Source: Xanthomonas bonasiae (GTDB lineage: Bacteria; Pseudomonadota; Gammaproteobacteria; Xanthomonadales; Xanthomonadaceae). From it: a stretch of DNA of 64,000 nt. The stretch is taken from assembly GCF_017163705.1 (NCBI RefSeq), contig NZ_JAFIWB010000001.1:496001-560000 (forward strand). Direction: 5' to 3'. The notes below the pieces were generated by a model. The model saw only the letters and a program-made list of their open reading frames with translations, made no database searches and was not told where the DNA came from. Each line of letters begins with the position of its first letter. The stretch's first letter is position 1. The translations under genes and the position numbers were made by a program. This document shows positions 50,332-60,157 of the stretch, piece after piece.

Positions 50332-53300
50332 ATGATCCTGGCTTTCCTGCGCTTCGAGCTGCGCGAGCAGCTGCGTTCTCCCCTGCTGTGGCTGCTGGCC
50401 GCGCTGCTCGCCCTGCTCGCCTTCGGCGCCAGCTCCAGCGACGCGGTGCAGATCGGCGGCGGCATCGGCAACGTCCACCGCAATGCGCCCTCGGTCGTCG
50501 CCACGATGATGACCGTGTTCACCCTGGTCGGCCTGCTGGTGGCCACGCTGTTCGTCAGCAATGCGCTGCTGCGCGACTTCGAGCTGGGCACCGCCGAACT
50601 GGTGTTCTCCAGCCCGGTAAGGCGCCGCGACTATCTGCTCGGACGCATCGGCGCGGCCTTGCTGGCCTGCATGGTGATGTACCTGGTCATTGCGTTCGGC
50701 ATCTTCATCGCCCAGTTCATGCCATGGATCGACCCGGTCCGGCTGGGGCCGGTGGCCGTCTCGTCCTACCTGTGGACGCTGGCGGTGATGGTGCTGCCGA
50801 ATGTGCTGTTCGCCACCGCACTGTTGTCGCTGCTGGCGGTGACCGCGCGCAACATCCTGTGGGTGTATGTCGGCGTCATCGTGTTCCTGGTGCTGTACGG
50901 GGTCAGCCGCGCGGTGCTGGCCGACCTGGACAACGTCTGGGCGGCCACCCTGTCCGAACCGCTCGGCATCCGCGCGCTGGCGCAGACGCTGCGCTACTGG
51001 TCGGCGGAAGAGCGCAACCACAACCTGCCCGAACTCGGCGGCTATCTGCTGGCCAACCGTGGGCTGTGGCTGGGCGTGTCGGTGCTGCTGTTCGCGGCGA
51101 CCTTCGCCCTGTTCCGCACCGAACGCAGCGGTACCCGCCGCCGTTTCGGCCGCAAGCCGCCACCGCCGGTTGTCGCGGCGCCCATGGCTGCAGCCGCGAC
51201 CGCTGCGCGCGCCGTGCGACTGCCGGCAGTCGTCCCTTTCGCGCAAACCGGCGCCGGCTGGCGGCAACTGCTGCGGCAGGTGCGCTTCGACACCCTGGGC
51301 GTGTTCCGCAGCGCGCCGTTCGTGGTCCTGCTGCTGCTCGGCATCGCCAACTTCGTGCCGCAGGCCTTGTTCGGCGGCACCTACTACGGCACCGACATCT
51401 GGCCGGTGACCTCGATCATGTTGCAGGGACTGCAGAACAGCTACAGCTTCCTGCTGGTGATCATCGTGCTGTTCTACGCCGGCGAACTGGTGTGGAAGGA
51501 ACGCGGCGTGCGCATCGACGGCATCACCGATGCGATGCCGGTCCCGAACTGGGTGCCGCTGCTGGGCAAGCTGTTGACCCTGATCGCGGTGATCGCAACG
51601 TTCCAGGCGGTTGGCGCGCTGGCCTCGATCGCGGTGCAGTTGGGCAAGGGCTATACCCAGATCGAACCGCTGCTGTACCTGAAGACGCTGGCGCTGGGCT
51701 CGGTGTTCTACGTGCTGATGGGCGGCATGGCGCTGGTGCTGCAGGTGCTGAGCAACAACAAGTTCCTCGGCTATGCGCTGCTGATCCTGCTGCTGATCGG
51801 GCAGGTGGCGCTGTCGATGCTCGACTATACGCAGAGCCTGTACAACTTCGGCAGTTGGCCGAATGCGCCGTATTCGGACATGAACGGCTTCGGCCACTTC
51901 CTGCCTGGGCAGCTGTGGCTGCAGGGCTACTGGGGCCTGTTCCTGCTGACCTTGCTGTTGCTGGCGGCCGCGTTCTGGCCGCGCGGCGTCGGCCACGGAC
52001 CGCGCCAGCGGCTGCGGCTGGCACGGCAGCGCCTGCGCGGCGGCGCCGGGGTCGCGGCCGCGCTGTCGCTGCTGGCGTTCGCCGCGGTCGGCGGCTGGAT
52101 CTACTGGAACACCAACGTCTACAACACCTTCCGCTCGCCCGACCAGGAACTGGACCTGCAGGCCCGCTACGAGCGCGACTACCGCAAGTACAAGGACCTG
52201 CCGCAGCCGCGCATCGTCGCCGTGTCCAACCAGGTCGATCTGCACCCGGAAACGCAGTCGGTCGTGGTGGATGCCACCTGGACCGTACGCAATACCCACG
52301 CCACGCCGATCGGCGACGTGCACCTGGGCATGAGTGGCGAGGACGGCGACGACACCCTGGTCGCGGTGGACCTGGGCGGGCAGACCCTGGTCAAGCACGA
52401 CAAGACGCTGGGCTATCGCATCTACCGGCTGACCACGCCGCTGCAGCCCGGCGAGCAGCGCACGTTCCGCTTCCGTGTCGATCGCCACCCGCACGGGCTC
52501 ACCGTGCGCCAGGCGCAGAGCGAGATCGTGGGCAACGGCAGCTTCTTCAACAGCAGCATGCTGCCGTGGTTCGGCTACAACGAACGGCAGCAGATCGAGG
52601 ACCGCAACGAGCGCCGCAAGCGCGGGCTCGGCGAGCCCACGCGCATGCCCAAGCTCGAGGACCAGGCCGCGCGCGCCAACACCTATATCAGCGACGATGC
52701 CGACTGGATCGATTTCGCCACCACCATCTGCACCGCGCCGGATCAGATCGCACTGGCGCCCGGCTATCTGCAGAAGGAATTCAGCCGCCAGGGCCGGCGT
52801 TGCTTCAGTTACGCGATGGACCGGCCGATGCTGAATTTCTATGCCTACCTGTCGGCACGCTGGCAGGTGAAGAAGGCGCGCTACAAGGACATCCCGATCG
52901 AGGTCTACTACGACGCCAAGCATCCGTACAACGTGCAGCGCATGATCGAGGGCGTGCAGAAGTCGCTGGCCTACTACGAGCAGCACTTCACCCCGTACCA
53001 GCATCATCAGGTACGCATCATCGAGTTCCCCGGCTACCAGAGCTTCGCCCAGTCCTTCGCCAACACCATCCCGTACTCGGAGTCGATCGGCTTCATCGCC
53101 GACCTGCGCGACCCGGACGACATCGACTACGTGTTCTACGTCACCGCGCACGAAGTGGCGCACCAGTGGTGGGCGCACCAGGTGATCGGCGCCAACGTGC
53201 AGGGCGCGACGATGCTGTCCGAATCGCTGGCGCAATACTCGGCGCTGATGGTGATGGAGCAGGAGTACGGGCGCGCGCACATGCGCCGCTTCCTGAAGTA

Positions 53301-53937
53301 CGAACTGGACCGCTACCTGAGCGGACGCGGCGGCGAGAGCCTGGAGGAGCTGCCGCTGTACCGCGTGGAGAATCAGCAGTACATCCACTACCGCAAGGGC
53401 TCGCTGGTGTTCTACCGGCTGCGCGAGGAGATCGGCGAGCAGGCGCTGAACCGCGCCTTGCACAAATTCCTGCTGGCAAAGGCCTTCCAGCAGCCGCCTT
53501 ACACCACGTCGGCCGAGCTGCTGCAGTTCATCCGCGCCGAGGCGCGCCCCGAGCAGCAGGCGCTGATCACCGACCTGTTCGAGAAGATCACCTTCTACGA
53601 CAACCGGGTCGAAGCGGCGACCGCGCGCAAGCGTGCCGATGGCCGCTACGACGTGACCCTGCAGTTGCACGCCGCCAAGCACTACGTGGACGGCAAGGGC
53701 AAGGAGCGCGACGGCGCGCTGGACGACTGGATCGAGGTCGGCGTCTTCGCCAAGGGACCATCGGGCAAGGAACGCGACGAGAAGGTGCTGTACCTGCAGC
53801 GCCTGCACGTGACCACCGCCGCGCCGACGATCACGGTGACCGTGGAGCGCTTGCCCAGCGAAGCCGGCTTCGATCCGTACAACAAGCTGATCGACCGGGT
53901 CTCGGACGACAACCGCAAGCAGGTGACGCTGCAATAG
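50332..53937 (+). CDS. ABC-2 permease fused to M1-type metallopeptidase
   Basis: 1201 residues. The first half holds two blocks of membrane helices. The first is about 15-270. The second is about 330-560 and includes NSYSFLLVIIVLFYAGELVW and AALSLLAFAAVGGWIYWNTN. The second half, from about 600, is periplasmic and M1-like with HEVAHQWW at 940-947 and SESLAQYSALM supplying the distal Glu. The exopeptidase GAMEN-type motif is missing; the equivalent stretch reads YQSFAQSFANTIPYSESIGF, so peptide trimming may differ. Substrate unknown. The ABC ATPase is next door. Confidence 0.9.
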   Translation: MILAFLRFELREQLRSPLLWLLAALLALLAFGASSSDAVQIGGGIGNVHRNAPSVVATMMTVFTLVGLLVATLFVSNALLRDFELGTAELVFSSPVRRRDYLLGRIGAALLACMVMYLVIAFGIFIAQFMPWIDPVRLGPVAVSSYLWTLAVMVLPNVLFATALLSLLAVTARNILWVYVGVIVFLVLYGVSRAVLADLDNVWAATLSEPLGIRALAQTLRYWSAEERNHNLPELGGYLLANRGLWLGVSVLLFAATFALFRTERSGTRRRFGRKPPPPVVAAPMAAAATAARAVRLPAVVPFAQTGAGWRQLLRQVRFDTLGVFRSAPFVVLLLLGIANFVPQALFGGTYYGTDIWPVTSIMLQGLQNSYSFLLVIIVLFYAGELVWKERGVRIDGITDAMPVPNWVPLLGKLLTLIAVIATFQAVGALASIAVQLGKGYTQIEPLLYLKTLALGSVFYVLMGGMALVLQVLSNNKFLGYALLILLLIGQVALSMLDYTQSLYNFGSWPNAPYSDMNGFGHFLPGQLWLQGYWGLFLLTLLLLAAAFWPRGVGHGPRQRLRLARQRLRGGAGVAAALSLLAFAAVGGWIYWNTNVYNTFRSPDQELDLQARYERDYRKYKDLPQPRIVAVSNQVDLHPETQSVVVDATWTVRNTHATPIGDVHLGMSGEDGDDTLVAVDLGGQTLVKHDKTLGYRIYRLTTPLQPGEQRTFRFRVDRHPHGLTVRQAQSEIVGNGSFFNSSMLPWFGYNERQQIEDRNERRKRGLGEPTRMPKLEDQAARANTYISDDADWIDFATTICTAPDQIALAPGYLQKEFSRQGRRCFSYAMDRPMLNFYAYLSARWQVKKARYKDIPIEVYYDAKHPYNVQRMIEGVQKSLAYYEQHFTPYQHHQVRIIEFPGYQSFAQSFANTIPYSESIGFIADLRDPDDIDYVFYVTAHEVAHQWWAHQVIGANVQGATMLSESLAQYSALMVMEQEYGRAHMRRFLKYELDRYLSGRGGESLEELPLYRVENQQYIHYRKGSLVFYRLREEIGEQALNRALHKFLLAKAFQQPPYTTSAELLQFIRAEARPEQQALITDLFEKITFYDNRVEAATARKRADGRYDVTLQLHAAKHYVDGKGKERDGALDDWIEVGVFAKGPSGKERDEKVLYLQRLHVTTAAPTITVTVERLPSEAGFDPYNKLIDRVSDDNRKQVTLQ

Positions 53938-54159
53938 CCAGGGCTGCCGCTTCGGCGGCGGCGGGTACGCCGCCGGCCAGCCGGGACCCCTCGCGCCGCG
54001 GCCCGGATCGCGCGGCGCCGCCAGCCGCCGGCCCGGCAGCGCTGCCGACTCGCTGAACCGCCCGCGTCCGGCGATTCCCAGCACCATACGCTTGGGTATA
54101 CAGTCGGCTCCAGGTCGGCATCGCGCCGGCCGCTTCGCACACACCCTGGGAGGGGACAC

Positions 54160-54612
54160 ATGCGCACCACCTTCAAGACCCTGCTGCTGGCCCTGCCGCT
54201 GAGCGTGGCCGCGTTCGTCGCGCAGGCCGCCGACACCTCGCCGGTCGGCCGCTGGCAGACCATCGACGACGAAACCGGCAAGCCCAAGTCCATCGTGCAG
54301 ATCGAGCAGGCCGGCAACGGCACGCTGAGCGGCAAGGTCGTCGAGATCCTGCAGTCCAACCACGGCCCGAACCCGATGTGCGACAAGTGCGACGGCGCGC
54401 AGAAAGGCAAGCCGATCAAGGGCATGACCATCCTGTGGGGACTGAAGCCGGACGGCACCGCGGTGTGGAGCGGCGGTTCGGTGCTGGACCCGGCCAAGGG
54501 CAAGACCTACAAGGCCAAGGTCACCCTCACCGACGGCGGCAAGAAGCTGCAGATGCGCGGCTATATCGGCATCGAGGCGCTGGGGCGGACGCAGACCTGG
54601 ATCAGGGAGTGA
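54160..54612 (+). CDS. DUF2147 periplasmic protein
   Basis: 150 residues. A signal peptide ends at AAFVAQAAD (about residue 25). DUF2147 stretches are PVGRWQTIDDETGKPKSIVQ, NPMCDKCDGAQKGKPIKGMT and YKAKVTLTDGGKKLQMRGYI. Two Cys (MCDKC) may form a disulfide. The family is lipocalin-like, of unknown function. GGGAGGGG stands just before the ATG. A terminator lies in the following repeat element. Confidence 0.92.
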   Translation: MRTTFKTLLLALPLSVAAFVAQAADTSPVGRWQTIDDETGKPKSIVQIEQAGNGTLSGKVVEILQSNHGPNPMCDKCDGAQKGKPIKGMTILWGLKPDGTAVWSGGSVLDPAKGKTYKAKVTLTDGGKKLQMRGYIGIEALGRTQTWIRE

Positions 54613-54615
54613 AGA

Positions 54616-54745
54616 GCCGGGATTCGGCATTCGGGATTCGGGATTGGTAAAAACGGGGCGCCTTCGGGCGCCCCTTTTTTTGCAGGCAGCTACTACGCCC
54701 CTGCAGGTACTGGGATATCTCCAATCCCGAATCCCCAATCCCGGC
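54616..54745. repeat. GATTCGGG element with a terminator in its interior
   Basis: Left arm 54616-54647 and inverse right arm 54721-54745 (CCAATCCCGAATCCCC and CCGGC) enclose about 73 bases that contain the terminator at 54655-54681. It starts 4 bases after the DUF2147 stop and ends 48 bases before metG. Confidence 0.85.
54655..54681 (+). terminator. rho-independent terminator after DUF2147
   Basis: An 8-bp stem GGGGCGCC, loop TTCG, GGCGCCCC, followed by seven T. It is 43 bases past the stop codon and inside the element arms. Confidence 0.93.
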
Positions 54746-54793
54746 TTTCCAGACTAGTGCGATAATCGCGATCCCCCAGGATCGCCGTTCGCC

Positions 54794-56860
54794 ATGACCC
54801 GCACCGCTCTCGTCACCACCGCCCTGCCCTATGCCAATGGTCCGCTGCACCTGGGCCATCTGGTCGGCTATATCCAGGCCGACATCTGGGTGCGCGCGCG
54901 GCGGCTGCGCGGCGACCGCACCTGGTTCGTCTGCGCCGACGACACCCACGGCACGCCGATCATGCTCGCCGCGGAGAAGGCCGGGGTCACCCCGGAGAAC
55001 TTCATCGCCAACATCCAGGCCAGCCACGAGCGCGATTTCGCCGCGTTCGGCGTGGCCTTCGACCATTACGACTCGACCAACTCGGCCGCCAACCGCGCGC
55101 TGACCGAGGCGTTCTACGCCAAACTCGAGGCCGGCGGCCACATCGCGCGGCGCTCGGTGGCGCAGTTCTACGATCCGGCCAAGGGCATGTTCCTGCCCGA
55201 CCGCTACATCAAGGGCATCTGTCCCAACTGCGGCAGCGCCGACCAGTACGGCGACAACTGCGAAGTCTGCGGCGCCACCTATGCGCCGACCGAGCTGAAG
55301 GAGCCGAAGTCGGTGATCTCCGGCGCCACTCCGGAATTGCGCGACTCGGAGCACTTCTTCTTCGAGGTCGGCCGCTTCGACGGCTTCCTGCGCGAATGGC
55401 TGGCCGGCGACGTGGCCCTGCCCGGGGTCAAGGCCAAGCTGATGGAGTGGCTGGACAGCGAGGGCGGGCTGCGCGCCTGGGACATCTCGCGCGACGCGCC
55501 GTACTTCGGCTTCGAGATCCCCGGCCAGCCGGGCAAGTACTTCTACGTGTGGCTGGACGCGCCGATCGGCTACCTGAGCAGCTTCCAGACCCTGTGCGCG
55601 AGCCTGGGCGAAGCGTTCGAACCGCACCTGGCCGCCGGCACCGCCACCGAACTGCACCATTTCATCGGCAAGGACATCGTCAACTTCCACGGCCTGTTCT
55701 GGCCGGCGGTGCTGCACGGCACCGGCCACCGCGCGCCGACCCGGCTGCACGTCAACGGCTACCTGATGGTGGACGGCGCGAAGATGTCCAAGTCGCGCGG
55801 CACCTTCGTGATGGCGCGCACCTACCTGGACGTGGGCCTGGAGCCGGAAGCGCTGCGCTACTACTTCGCCGCCAAGTCCTCCGGCGGCGTGGACGATCTG
55901 GACCTGAACCTGGGCGACTTCGTGGCGCGGGTCAATGCCGACCTGGTCGGCAAGTTCGTCAACCTGGCCAGCCGCTGCGCCGGCTTCATCGACAAGCGCT
56001 TCGGCGGCCGGCTGGCCGATGCGCTGCCGGACCCGGCGCAGTACGCGCGCTTCGCCGCCGCGCTGGCGCCGATCCGCGACGCCTACGAGCGCAACGACGC
56101 GGCCAGCGCGATCCGCCAGACCATGGCCCTGGCCGACGAGGCCAACAAGTACATCGACGAACACAAGCCGTGGGTGATCGCCAAGCAGGACGGCGCCGAC
56201 GCGCAGTTGCAGGCGGTGTGCACGCAGGGCCTGAACCTGTTCCGGGTGCTGGCCGGCGCGCTGAAGCCGGTGCTGCCGCGCACCAGCGCCGAGGCCGAAG
56301 CCTTCCTGTCCGCGCCGCTCACCGCCTGGGAAGATCTCGACGCGCCGCTGCTGGCGCACGTCATCCAGTCCTACACCCCGCTGTTCACCCGAATCGACCC
56401 CAAACTGATCGACGCCATGACCGACGCCTCCAAGGACACCCTCGCCCCCGCGCCCGCCGCCAAGCCGGCGCCGGCCAAGACCGAAGCGAAAGCCGCCGCG
56501 AATCCCGAATCCCCACTCCCCAATCCCGGCCTAATCGGCATCGACGATTTCGCCAAGCTCGACCTGCGCATCGGCAAGGTGCTGGTCTGCGAATTCGTCG
56601 AGGGTTCGGACAAGCTGCTGCGTTTCGAACTGGACGCCGGCGAACTGGGCAAGCGGCAGATCTTCTCCGGCATCCGCGGCAGCTACGCCGAGCCGGAAAA
56701 ACTGGTCGGCCGCAGCGTGGTGTTCATCGCCAACCTAGCCCCGCGCAAGATGCGCTTCGGCCTGAGCGAAGGCATGATCCTGTCGGCCGGCTTCGACGGC
56801 GGCGCGCTGGCGCTGCTCGACGCCGACAGCGGCGCGCAGCCGGGGATGCCGGTGCGTTGA
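54794..56860 (+). CDS. metG: methionyl-tRNA synthetase with repeat-derived linker
   Basis: 688 residues. HLGH at 19-22 and KMSKS at 330-334 are intact; the zinc ligands are Cys143, Cys146, Cys156 and Cys159. The C-terminal EMAP/Trbp dimerisation and tRNA-binding domain begins near residue 583 ([18 protein letters not shown]). The linker before it is Ala/Pro/Lys-rich and contains [10 protein letters not shown] (residues 570-579), encoded by an arm of the GATTCGGG element (56501-56530), 30 bases and in frame. Catalytic parts are untouched. Charges initiator and elongator tRNA-Met. Confidence 0.97.
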   Translation: MTRTALVTTALPYANGPLHLGHLVGYIQADIWVRARRLRGDRTWFVCADDTHGTPIMLAAEKAGVTPENFIANIQASHERDFAAFGVAFDHYDSTNSAANRALTEAFYAKLEAGGHIARRSVAQFYDPAKGMFLPDRYIKGICPNCGSADQYGDNCEVCGATYAPTELKEPKSVISGATPELRDSEHFFFEVGRFDGFLREWLAGDVALPGVKAKLMEWLDSEGGLRAWDISRDAPYFGFEIPGQPGKYFYVWLDAPIGYLSSFQTLCASLGEAFEPHLAAGTATELHHFIGKDIVNFHGLFWPAVLHGTGHRAPTRLHVNGYLMVDGAKMSKSRGTFVMARTYLDVGLEPEALRYYFAAKSSGGVDDLDLNLGDFVARVNADLVGKFVNLASRCAGFIDKRFGGRLADALPDPAQYARFAAALAPIRDAYERNDAASAIRQTMALADEANKYIDEHKPWVIAKQDGADAQLQAVCTQGLNLFRVLAGALKPVLPRTSAEAEAFLSAPLTAWEDLDAPLLAHVIQSYTPLFTRIDPKLIDAMTDASKDTLAPAPAAKPAPAKTEAKAAANPESPLPNPGLIGIDDFAKLDLRIGKVLVCEFVEGSDKLLRFELDAGELGKRQIFSGIRGSYAEPEKLVGRSVVFIANLAPRKMRFGLSEGMILSAGFDGGALALLDADSGAQPGMPVR
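56501..56530. repeat. element arm within metG
   Basis: A 30-base arm (AATCCCGAATCCCC then CTCCCCAATCCCGGC) equal to the right arm of the intergenic element. No opposite arm is nearby. It is in frame with metG. Confidence 0.88.
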
Positions 56861-56862
56861 AT

Positions 56863-56959
56863 GCCGGGATTGGGGATTGGGGATTCGTTGAAGCGGATCC
56901 CTTGCCCGATCCGCTCCATGACGCGCTTTGCGAATCCCCAATGCCGAATCCCCAATCCC
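56863..56959. repeat. full GATTCGGG element at the metG-HAD junction
   Basis: Left arm 56863-56887 and right arm 56931-56959 are inverse and enclose 43 bases. The element begins 2 bases past the metG stop and its right arm contains the ATG of the HAD gene. Confidence 0.9.
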
Positions 56960-57543
56960 TTGCTCTTTTCGACTTCGACCACACAGTCACCACCACCGAT
57001 ACCTATTCGCGGTTCCTGCGTCGCGTCGCCACGCCGCGGCAGCTGGCGCGGGCGAAGTGGTCGGTGGGGCCGTGGCTGGCCGGGTATCGGCTGGGCCTGG
57101 TGTCGGCGCAGGCGATCCGCAGGCGGGTCACGCGGATCGTGTTCGCCGGCCGGGCCGTAGAAGAGATCGCCGCGCACGCCCGGGCGTATGCGCACGAGGT
57201 GCTGCCGACGCTGCTGCGGCCGGAGATGATGCAGCGCATCGCCTGGCATCGCGCGCAGGGCGACCGCGTGGTGCTGGTGTCCGCGTCGCTGGACCTGTAC
57301 CTGCAGCCCTGGTGCGAACAGCACGGGCTGGAGCTGATCTGCAACCGCCTGGAAGCGCGCGACGGCCAGTTGACCGGGCGCTATGCCGATGGCGATTGCG
57401 GACCGCACAAAGCGCGGCTGATCCGCGCGCGCTACGATGTGGCCGCCTATCCGCGCGTCTACGCCTACGGCGACAGTCGCGAAGACCGGCCGATGCTGGC
57501 GCTGGCCCACGAGCGCTGGTACGGCGGACGCCGCATCGTCTGA
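56941..57543 (+). CDS. HAD-family (PSP/SerB-like, HAD-IB) phosphatase
   Basis: 200 residues. The protein starts [15 protein letters not shown], with the nucleophile Asp11 and Asp13 in DFDHT, then [26 protein letters not shown] and [13 protein letters not shown]. It belongs to the HAD-IB group related to phosphoserine phosphatase; possible substrates are phosphoserine or lysophosphatidate. The first six codons and the ATG lie within the right arm of the repeat element. No ATG exists elsewhere in frame before the DxD. No ribosome site is seen. Follows metG. Confidence 0.9.
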   Translation: MPNPQSLALFDFDHTVTTTDTYSRFLRRVATPRQLARAKWSVGPWLAGYRLGLVSAQAIRRRVTRIVFAGRAVEEIAAHARAYAHEVLPTLLRPEMMQRIAWHRAQGDRVVLVSASLDLYLQPWCEQHGLELICNRLEARDGQLTGRYADGDCGPHKARLIRARYDVAAYPRVYAYGDSREDRPMLALAHERWYGGRRIV

Positions 57544-57586
57544 CCCTCGCCCTGCAGCGCGCCGCATCCGACGCGCCGAATCCGCC

Positions 57587-58003
57587 ATGAAGCCCGCCCA
57601 CGACACTCTGCTGGAACGCCTCGATCGCCTGCTGCCGCAGACCCAATGCGGCCAGTGCGGCTTCGATGGCTGCCGCCCGTACGCTGAGGCGATGGCGCGC
57701 GGCGCGGCGCAGGTGGACCGTTGCCCGCCCGGTGGCGATGCCGGTGCGCGGGCGCTGGCGCGCGTACTGGGCACGGTGCCGCTGCCCTACGACCGCGGCC
57801 GCGGCACGCACACGCCGCCGCAGGTGGCGTTCGTGATCGAGGCCGACTGCATCGGCTGCACCAAATGCATCCAGGCCTGCCCGGTGGACGCCATCGTCGG
57901 CGGCGCCAAGCACATGCACACGGTGCTGGCGCCGCTGTGCACCGGCTGCGAGCTGTGCGTGCCGGCCTGCCCGGTGGACTGCATCGAGCTGCGCCCGGTC
58001 TAG
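57587..58003 (+). CDS. rsxB: RsxB/RnfB-like iron-sulfur protein
   Basis: 138 residues. The N-terminal Fe-S motif has Cys21, Cys24, Cys29 and Cys46 ([16 protein letters not shown]). Two ferredoxin clusters follow ([12 protein letters not shown] and [12 protein letters not shown]). The usual N-terminal membrane helix of RnfB is absent, making it shorter than a full RnfB (about 190 residues). No other rnf/rsx gene is present. It probably transfers electrons in a soluble or alternative complex (inference). Located 43 bases past the HAD gene. Confidence 0.9.
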   Translation: MKPAHDTLLERLDRLLPQTQCGQCGFDGCRPYAEAMARGAAQVDRCPPGGDAGARALARVLGTVPLPYDRGRGTHTPPQVAFVIEADCIGCTKCIQACPVDAIVGGAKHMHTVLAPLCTGCELCVPACPVDCIELRPV

Positions 58004-58292
58004 GCGCGCGATCCGCCCCCGCGCAGATCGCGCCACGCTTGCGCATGCATGGGGCAAGCAAGTGGGATGAACATGTGTCCACGCCCGCGAGCAGCTGCAG
58101 CACCGCGCGGGCGCCGGAGCGCTCCTGCGCCGGGCTTGCCGGGACAGTCACCGCCCCGCACCGCGTGACCTGACGCGGCCTGCCCGGACTGGACGACGCG
58201 CCCTGGCGCCCGGCATCGGCCGACCTTCAGCGCATCCGGATCGGCGTCCGCTGCGTATTGCCAGCTGTCACCGTTTCGCGGAAGCGCCACGC

Positions 58293-59081
58293 ATGCCCAT
58301 GCCGATCGCCACGTCCCCCCTCGCCCGCGCGCGCCTGCCGCTGGCCGCCGCTGCGTGCCTGGCCGCGCTGGGCGTCGCCGCCCCGGCGCGGGCGATGCTG
58401 CACTACGACGGCCTGGCCTATGCGCCGAACGGCCAGCAACTGCTGTACCGCGAGAGCCACTGGGTGCGCGACGACGGCGCGCGGCTGGTGCTGTACCGCT
58501 GCGCCGACGGCACGCCGTTCGCGCGCAAGCGCATCGCCGACGGCGGCATCGCCCCGGATTTCGAACTGGTCGACGCGCGCAGCGGCTACCGCGAAGGCGT
58601 GCGCCGTGCCGGTGGCGGCCGGGTGATGTTCAGCCAGCGAGACGGCGAGCCGGAACGCAGTGCGCCGTTGCCGGCGACGGCGGCGCCGCAGGTGATCGAT
58701 GCCGGATTCGATGCCTTTCTGCGCCTGCACTGGGACGCGCTGAGCCAGGGCACACCGCAACGCGTCGCCTTCGTGTTGCCCAGCGCCCTGCGCACGCTGG
58801 AGTTCCAGATCAAGCCCGCGGCGGCCGACGCCGGCGTGCAGCGCTACACCCTGTCGGTGGACGCCTGGTACGGCGGCGTGCTGCCGAATATCGCGGTCGC
58901 CTACACGCGCAACGACCGCCGCCTGCTCGAATTCCGCGGCATCGGCAACGTCCGCGACGCGCGCGGCCGCTACGCGCAGGTGCGCATCGATTTTCCCGAG
59001 CGGCTGCGCGGCCAGGCCGACGCCGCCGCATGGAACCAGGCGCTGCAGCAACCCCTGGTCGCGCAATGCGCCGCGCGCTGA
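58293..59081 (+). CDS. secreted protein of unknown function
   Basis: 262 residues. A signal peptide ends around AAPARAM (about residue 34). The mature part includes HYDGLAYAPNGQQLLYRESH, LYRCADGTPFARKRI and EFQIKPAAADAGVQRYTLSV. I do not recognise a domain; the beta-rich pattern resembles small periplasmic proteins common in Xanthomonas. Next gene follows after 88 bases. Confidence 0.75.
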   Translation: MPMPIATSPLARARLPLAAAACLAALGVAAPARAMLHYDGLAYAPNGQQLLYRESHWVRDDGARLVLYRCADGTPFARKRIADGGIAPDFELVDARSGYREGVRRAGGGRVMFSQRDGEPERSAPLPATAAPQVIDAGFDAFLRLHWDALSQGTPQRVAFVLPSALRTLEFQIKPAAADAGVQRYTLSVDAWYGGVLPNIAVAYTRNDRRLLEFRGIGNVRDARGRYAQVRIDFPERLRGQADAAAWNQALQQPLVAQCAAR

Positions 59082-59169
59082 ATCGCGCCGGCGCCACCTT
59101 CACGTCCGTCTGCGTCGCGGCCGCTACACCTATGCAGCGGTCCCCCACACCTCCCGACAAGGAACATCC

Positions 59170-59541
59170 ATGGCCAAGGCCTATCTATGGTTCAACGCTG
59201 CGCTCTACGCAGTCCTCGCGCTGTGGTGCACGCTGTTGCCGGCGCAGACCGCCGCCGCGGTCGGCTACATCGGCCTGGACCGCTCCGGGCAGTCCGAATA
59301 CCTGGTCATCTACGGCGGCCTGCAATTGGGGATGGCGTTCCTGTTCGGCTATTTCGCCCGTAGCGGGCAGACCCGTAACGGGCTGGTGCTGGCGCTCGCC
59401 TTCTACGTACCGATCGTGCTCTACCGCAGCGCCAGCCTGCTGCGGCTGTGGCCGGTCGGACCGACCACCACCGGCCTGGCCGTGTTCGAGATCGCGCTGC
59501 TGCTCGCCGCGCTCGCGCTGTGGCGCGGGCAGCGTCGTTGA
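59170..59541 (+). CDS. DUF4345-like small membrane protein
   Basis: 123 residues with four hydrophobic helices (YLWFNAALYAVLALWCTLLP, LVIYGGLQLGMAFLFGYFAR, GLVLALAFYVPIVLYRSASL, TGLAVFEIALLLAALALW). The 'YGGLQLGMA' motif fits DUF4345. Function unknown. It precedes the ECF sigma gene by 58 bases. Confidence 0.78.
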   Translation: MAKAYLWFNAALYAVLALWCTLLPAQTAAAVGYIGLDRSGQSEYLVIYGGLQLGMAFLFGYFARSGQTRNGLVLALAFYVPIVLYRSASLLRLWPVGPTTTGLAVFEIALLLAALALWRGQRR

Positions 59542-59599
59542 GCGACGCGCGCGCCGAAAGCCTGTAGCATCGCTGCCACCTTCGCCACCGCTCCCCGGC

Positions 59600-60157
59600 A
59601 TGACCGAGACGCCCGATCACGACGAAGCAGGCCAATTGCTGGTCGCCACTGCGGCCGGCGACAGCGCCGCGTTCGAACGCCTGTACCGCACCACGTCGTC
59701 GCGCCTGTTCGGCGTGTGCCTGCGCATCGTGCCGCAGCGCGGCGAAGCCGAAGACGTGCTGCAGGAAGTGTTCACCTCGGTCTGGCGCAAGGCCGCGCAG
59801 TTCGATCCGCAGCGCGCGCGCGGCCTCACCTGGCTGACCATGATCGCGCGCAACAAGGCCATCGACTACCTGCGCGCGCGCGCGCCGGCGCGTCAATCCG
59901 TGGCGCTCGACGACGCCGGCGAACTGCACGACGACGGCCGCGACCCGCTGGCCGAGACCGAGTGGCGCGTCGCCGGACGGCGCCTGGACGTGTGCATGGG
60001 CGAACTGGAGCCGCCGCGCGGCGACCTGATCCGCACCGCGTTCTTCGAGGGCATCACCTACGAGGAACTGGCTCACCGCAGCGGAACGCCATTGGGCACG
60101 GTCAAGAGTTGGATCCGGCGTGGTCTGGCCAAGCTGAAGGCGTGCCTGGAACGATGA
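59600..60157 (+). CDS. ECF RNA polymerase sigma factor
   Basis: 185 residues. Region 2 shows FERLYRTTSSRLFGVCLRIV, EAEDVLQEVFTSVWRKAAQF and TWLTMIARNKAIDYLRA; region 4 shows FEGITYEELAHRSGTPLGTV then KSWIRRGLAKLKACL. It has the length and order of the SigK-like group. The anti-sigma gene overlaps its end by four bases (ATGA), so the pair is made together. Target promoters were not located. Confidence 0.94.
   Translation: MTETPDHDEAGQLLVATAAGDSAAFERLYRTTSSRLFGVCLRIVPQRGEAEDVLQEVFTSVWRKAAQFDPQRARGLTWLTMIARNKAIDYLRARAPARQSVALDDAGELHDDGRDPLAETEWRVAGRRLDVCMGELEPPRGDLIRTAFFEGITYEELAHRSGTPLGTVKSWIRRGLAKLKACLER

Noticed and set aside
53938-54159. Small leftward gene between the M1 fusion and DUF2147
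   Set aside because: Only Ala/Arg/Gly-rich frames without start signals; probably the DUF2147 promoter region.
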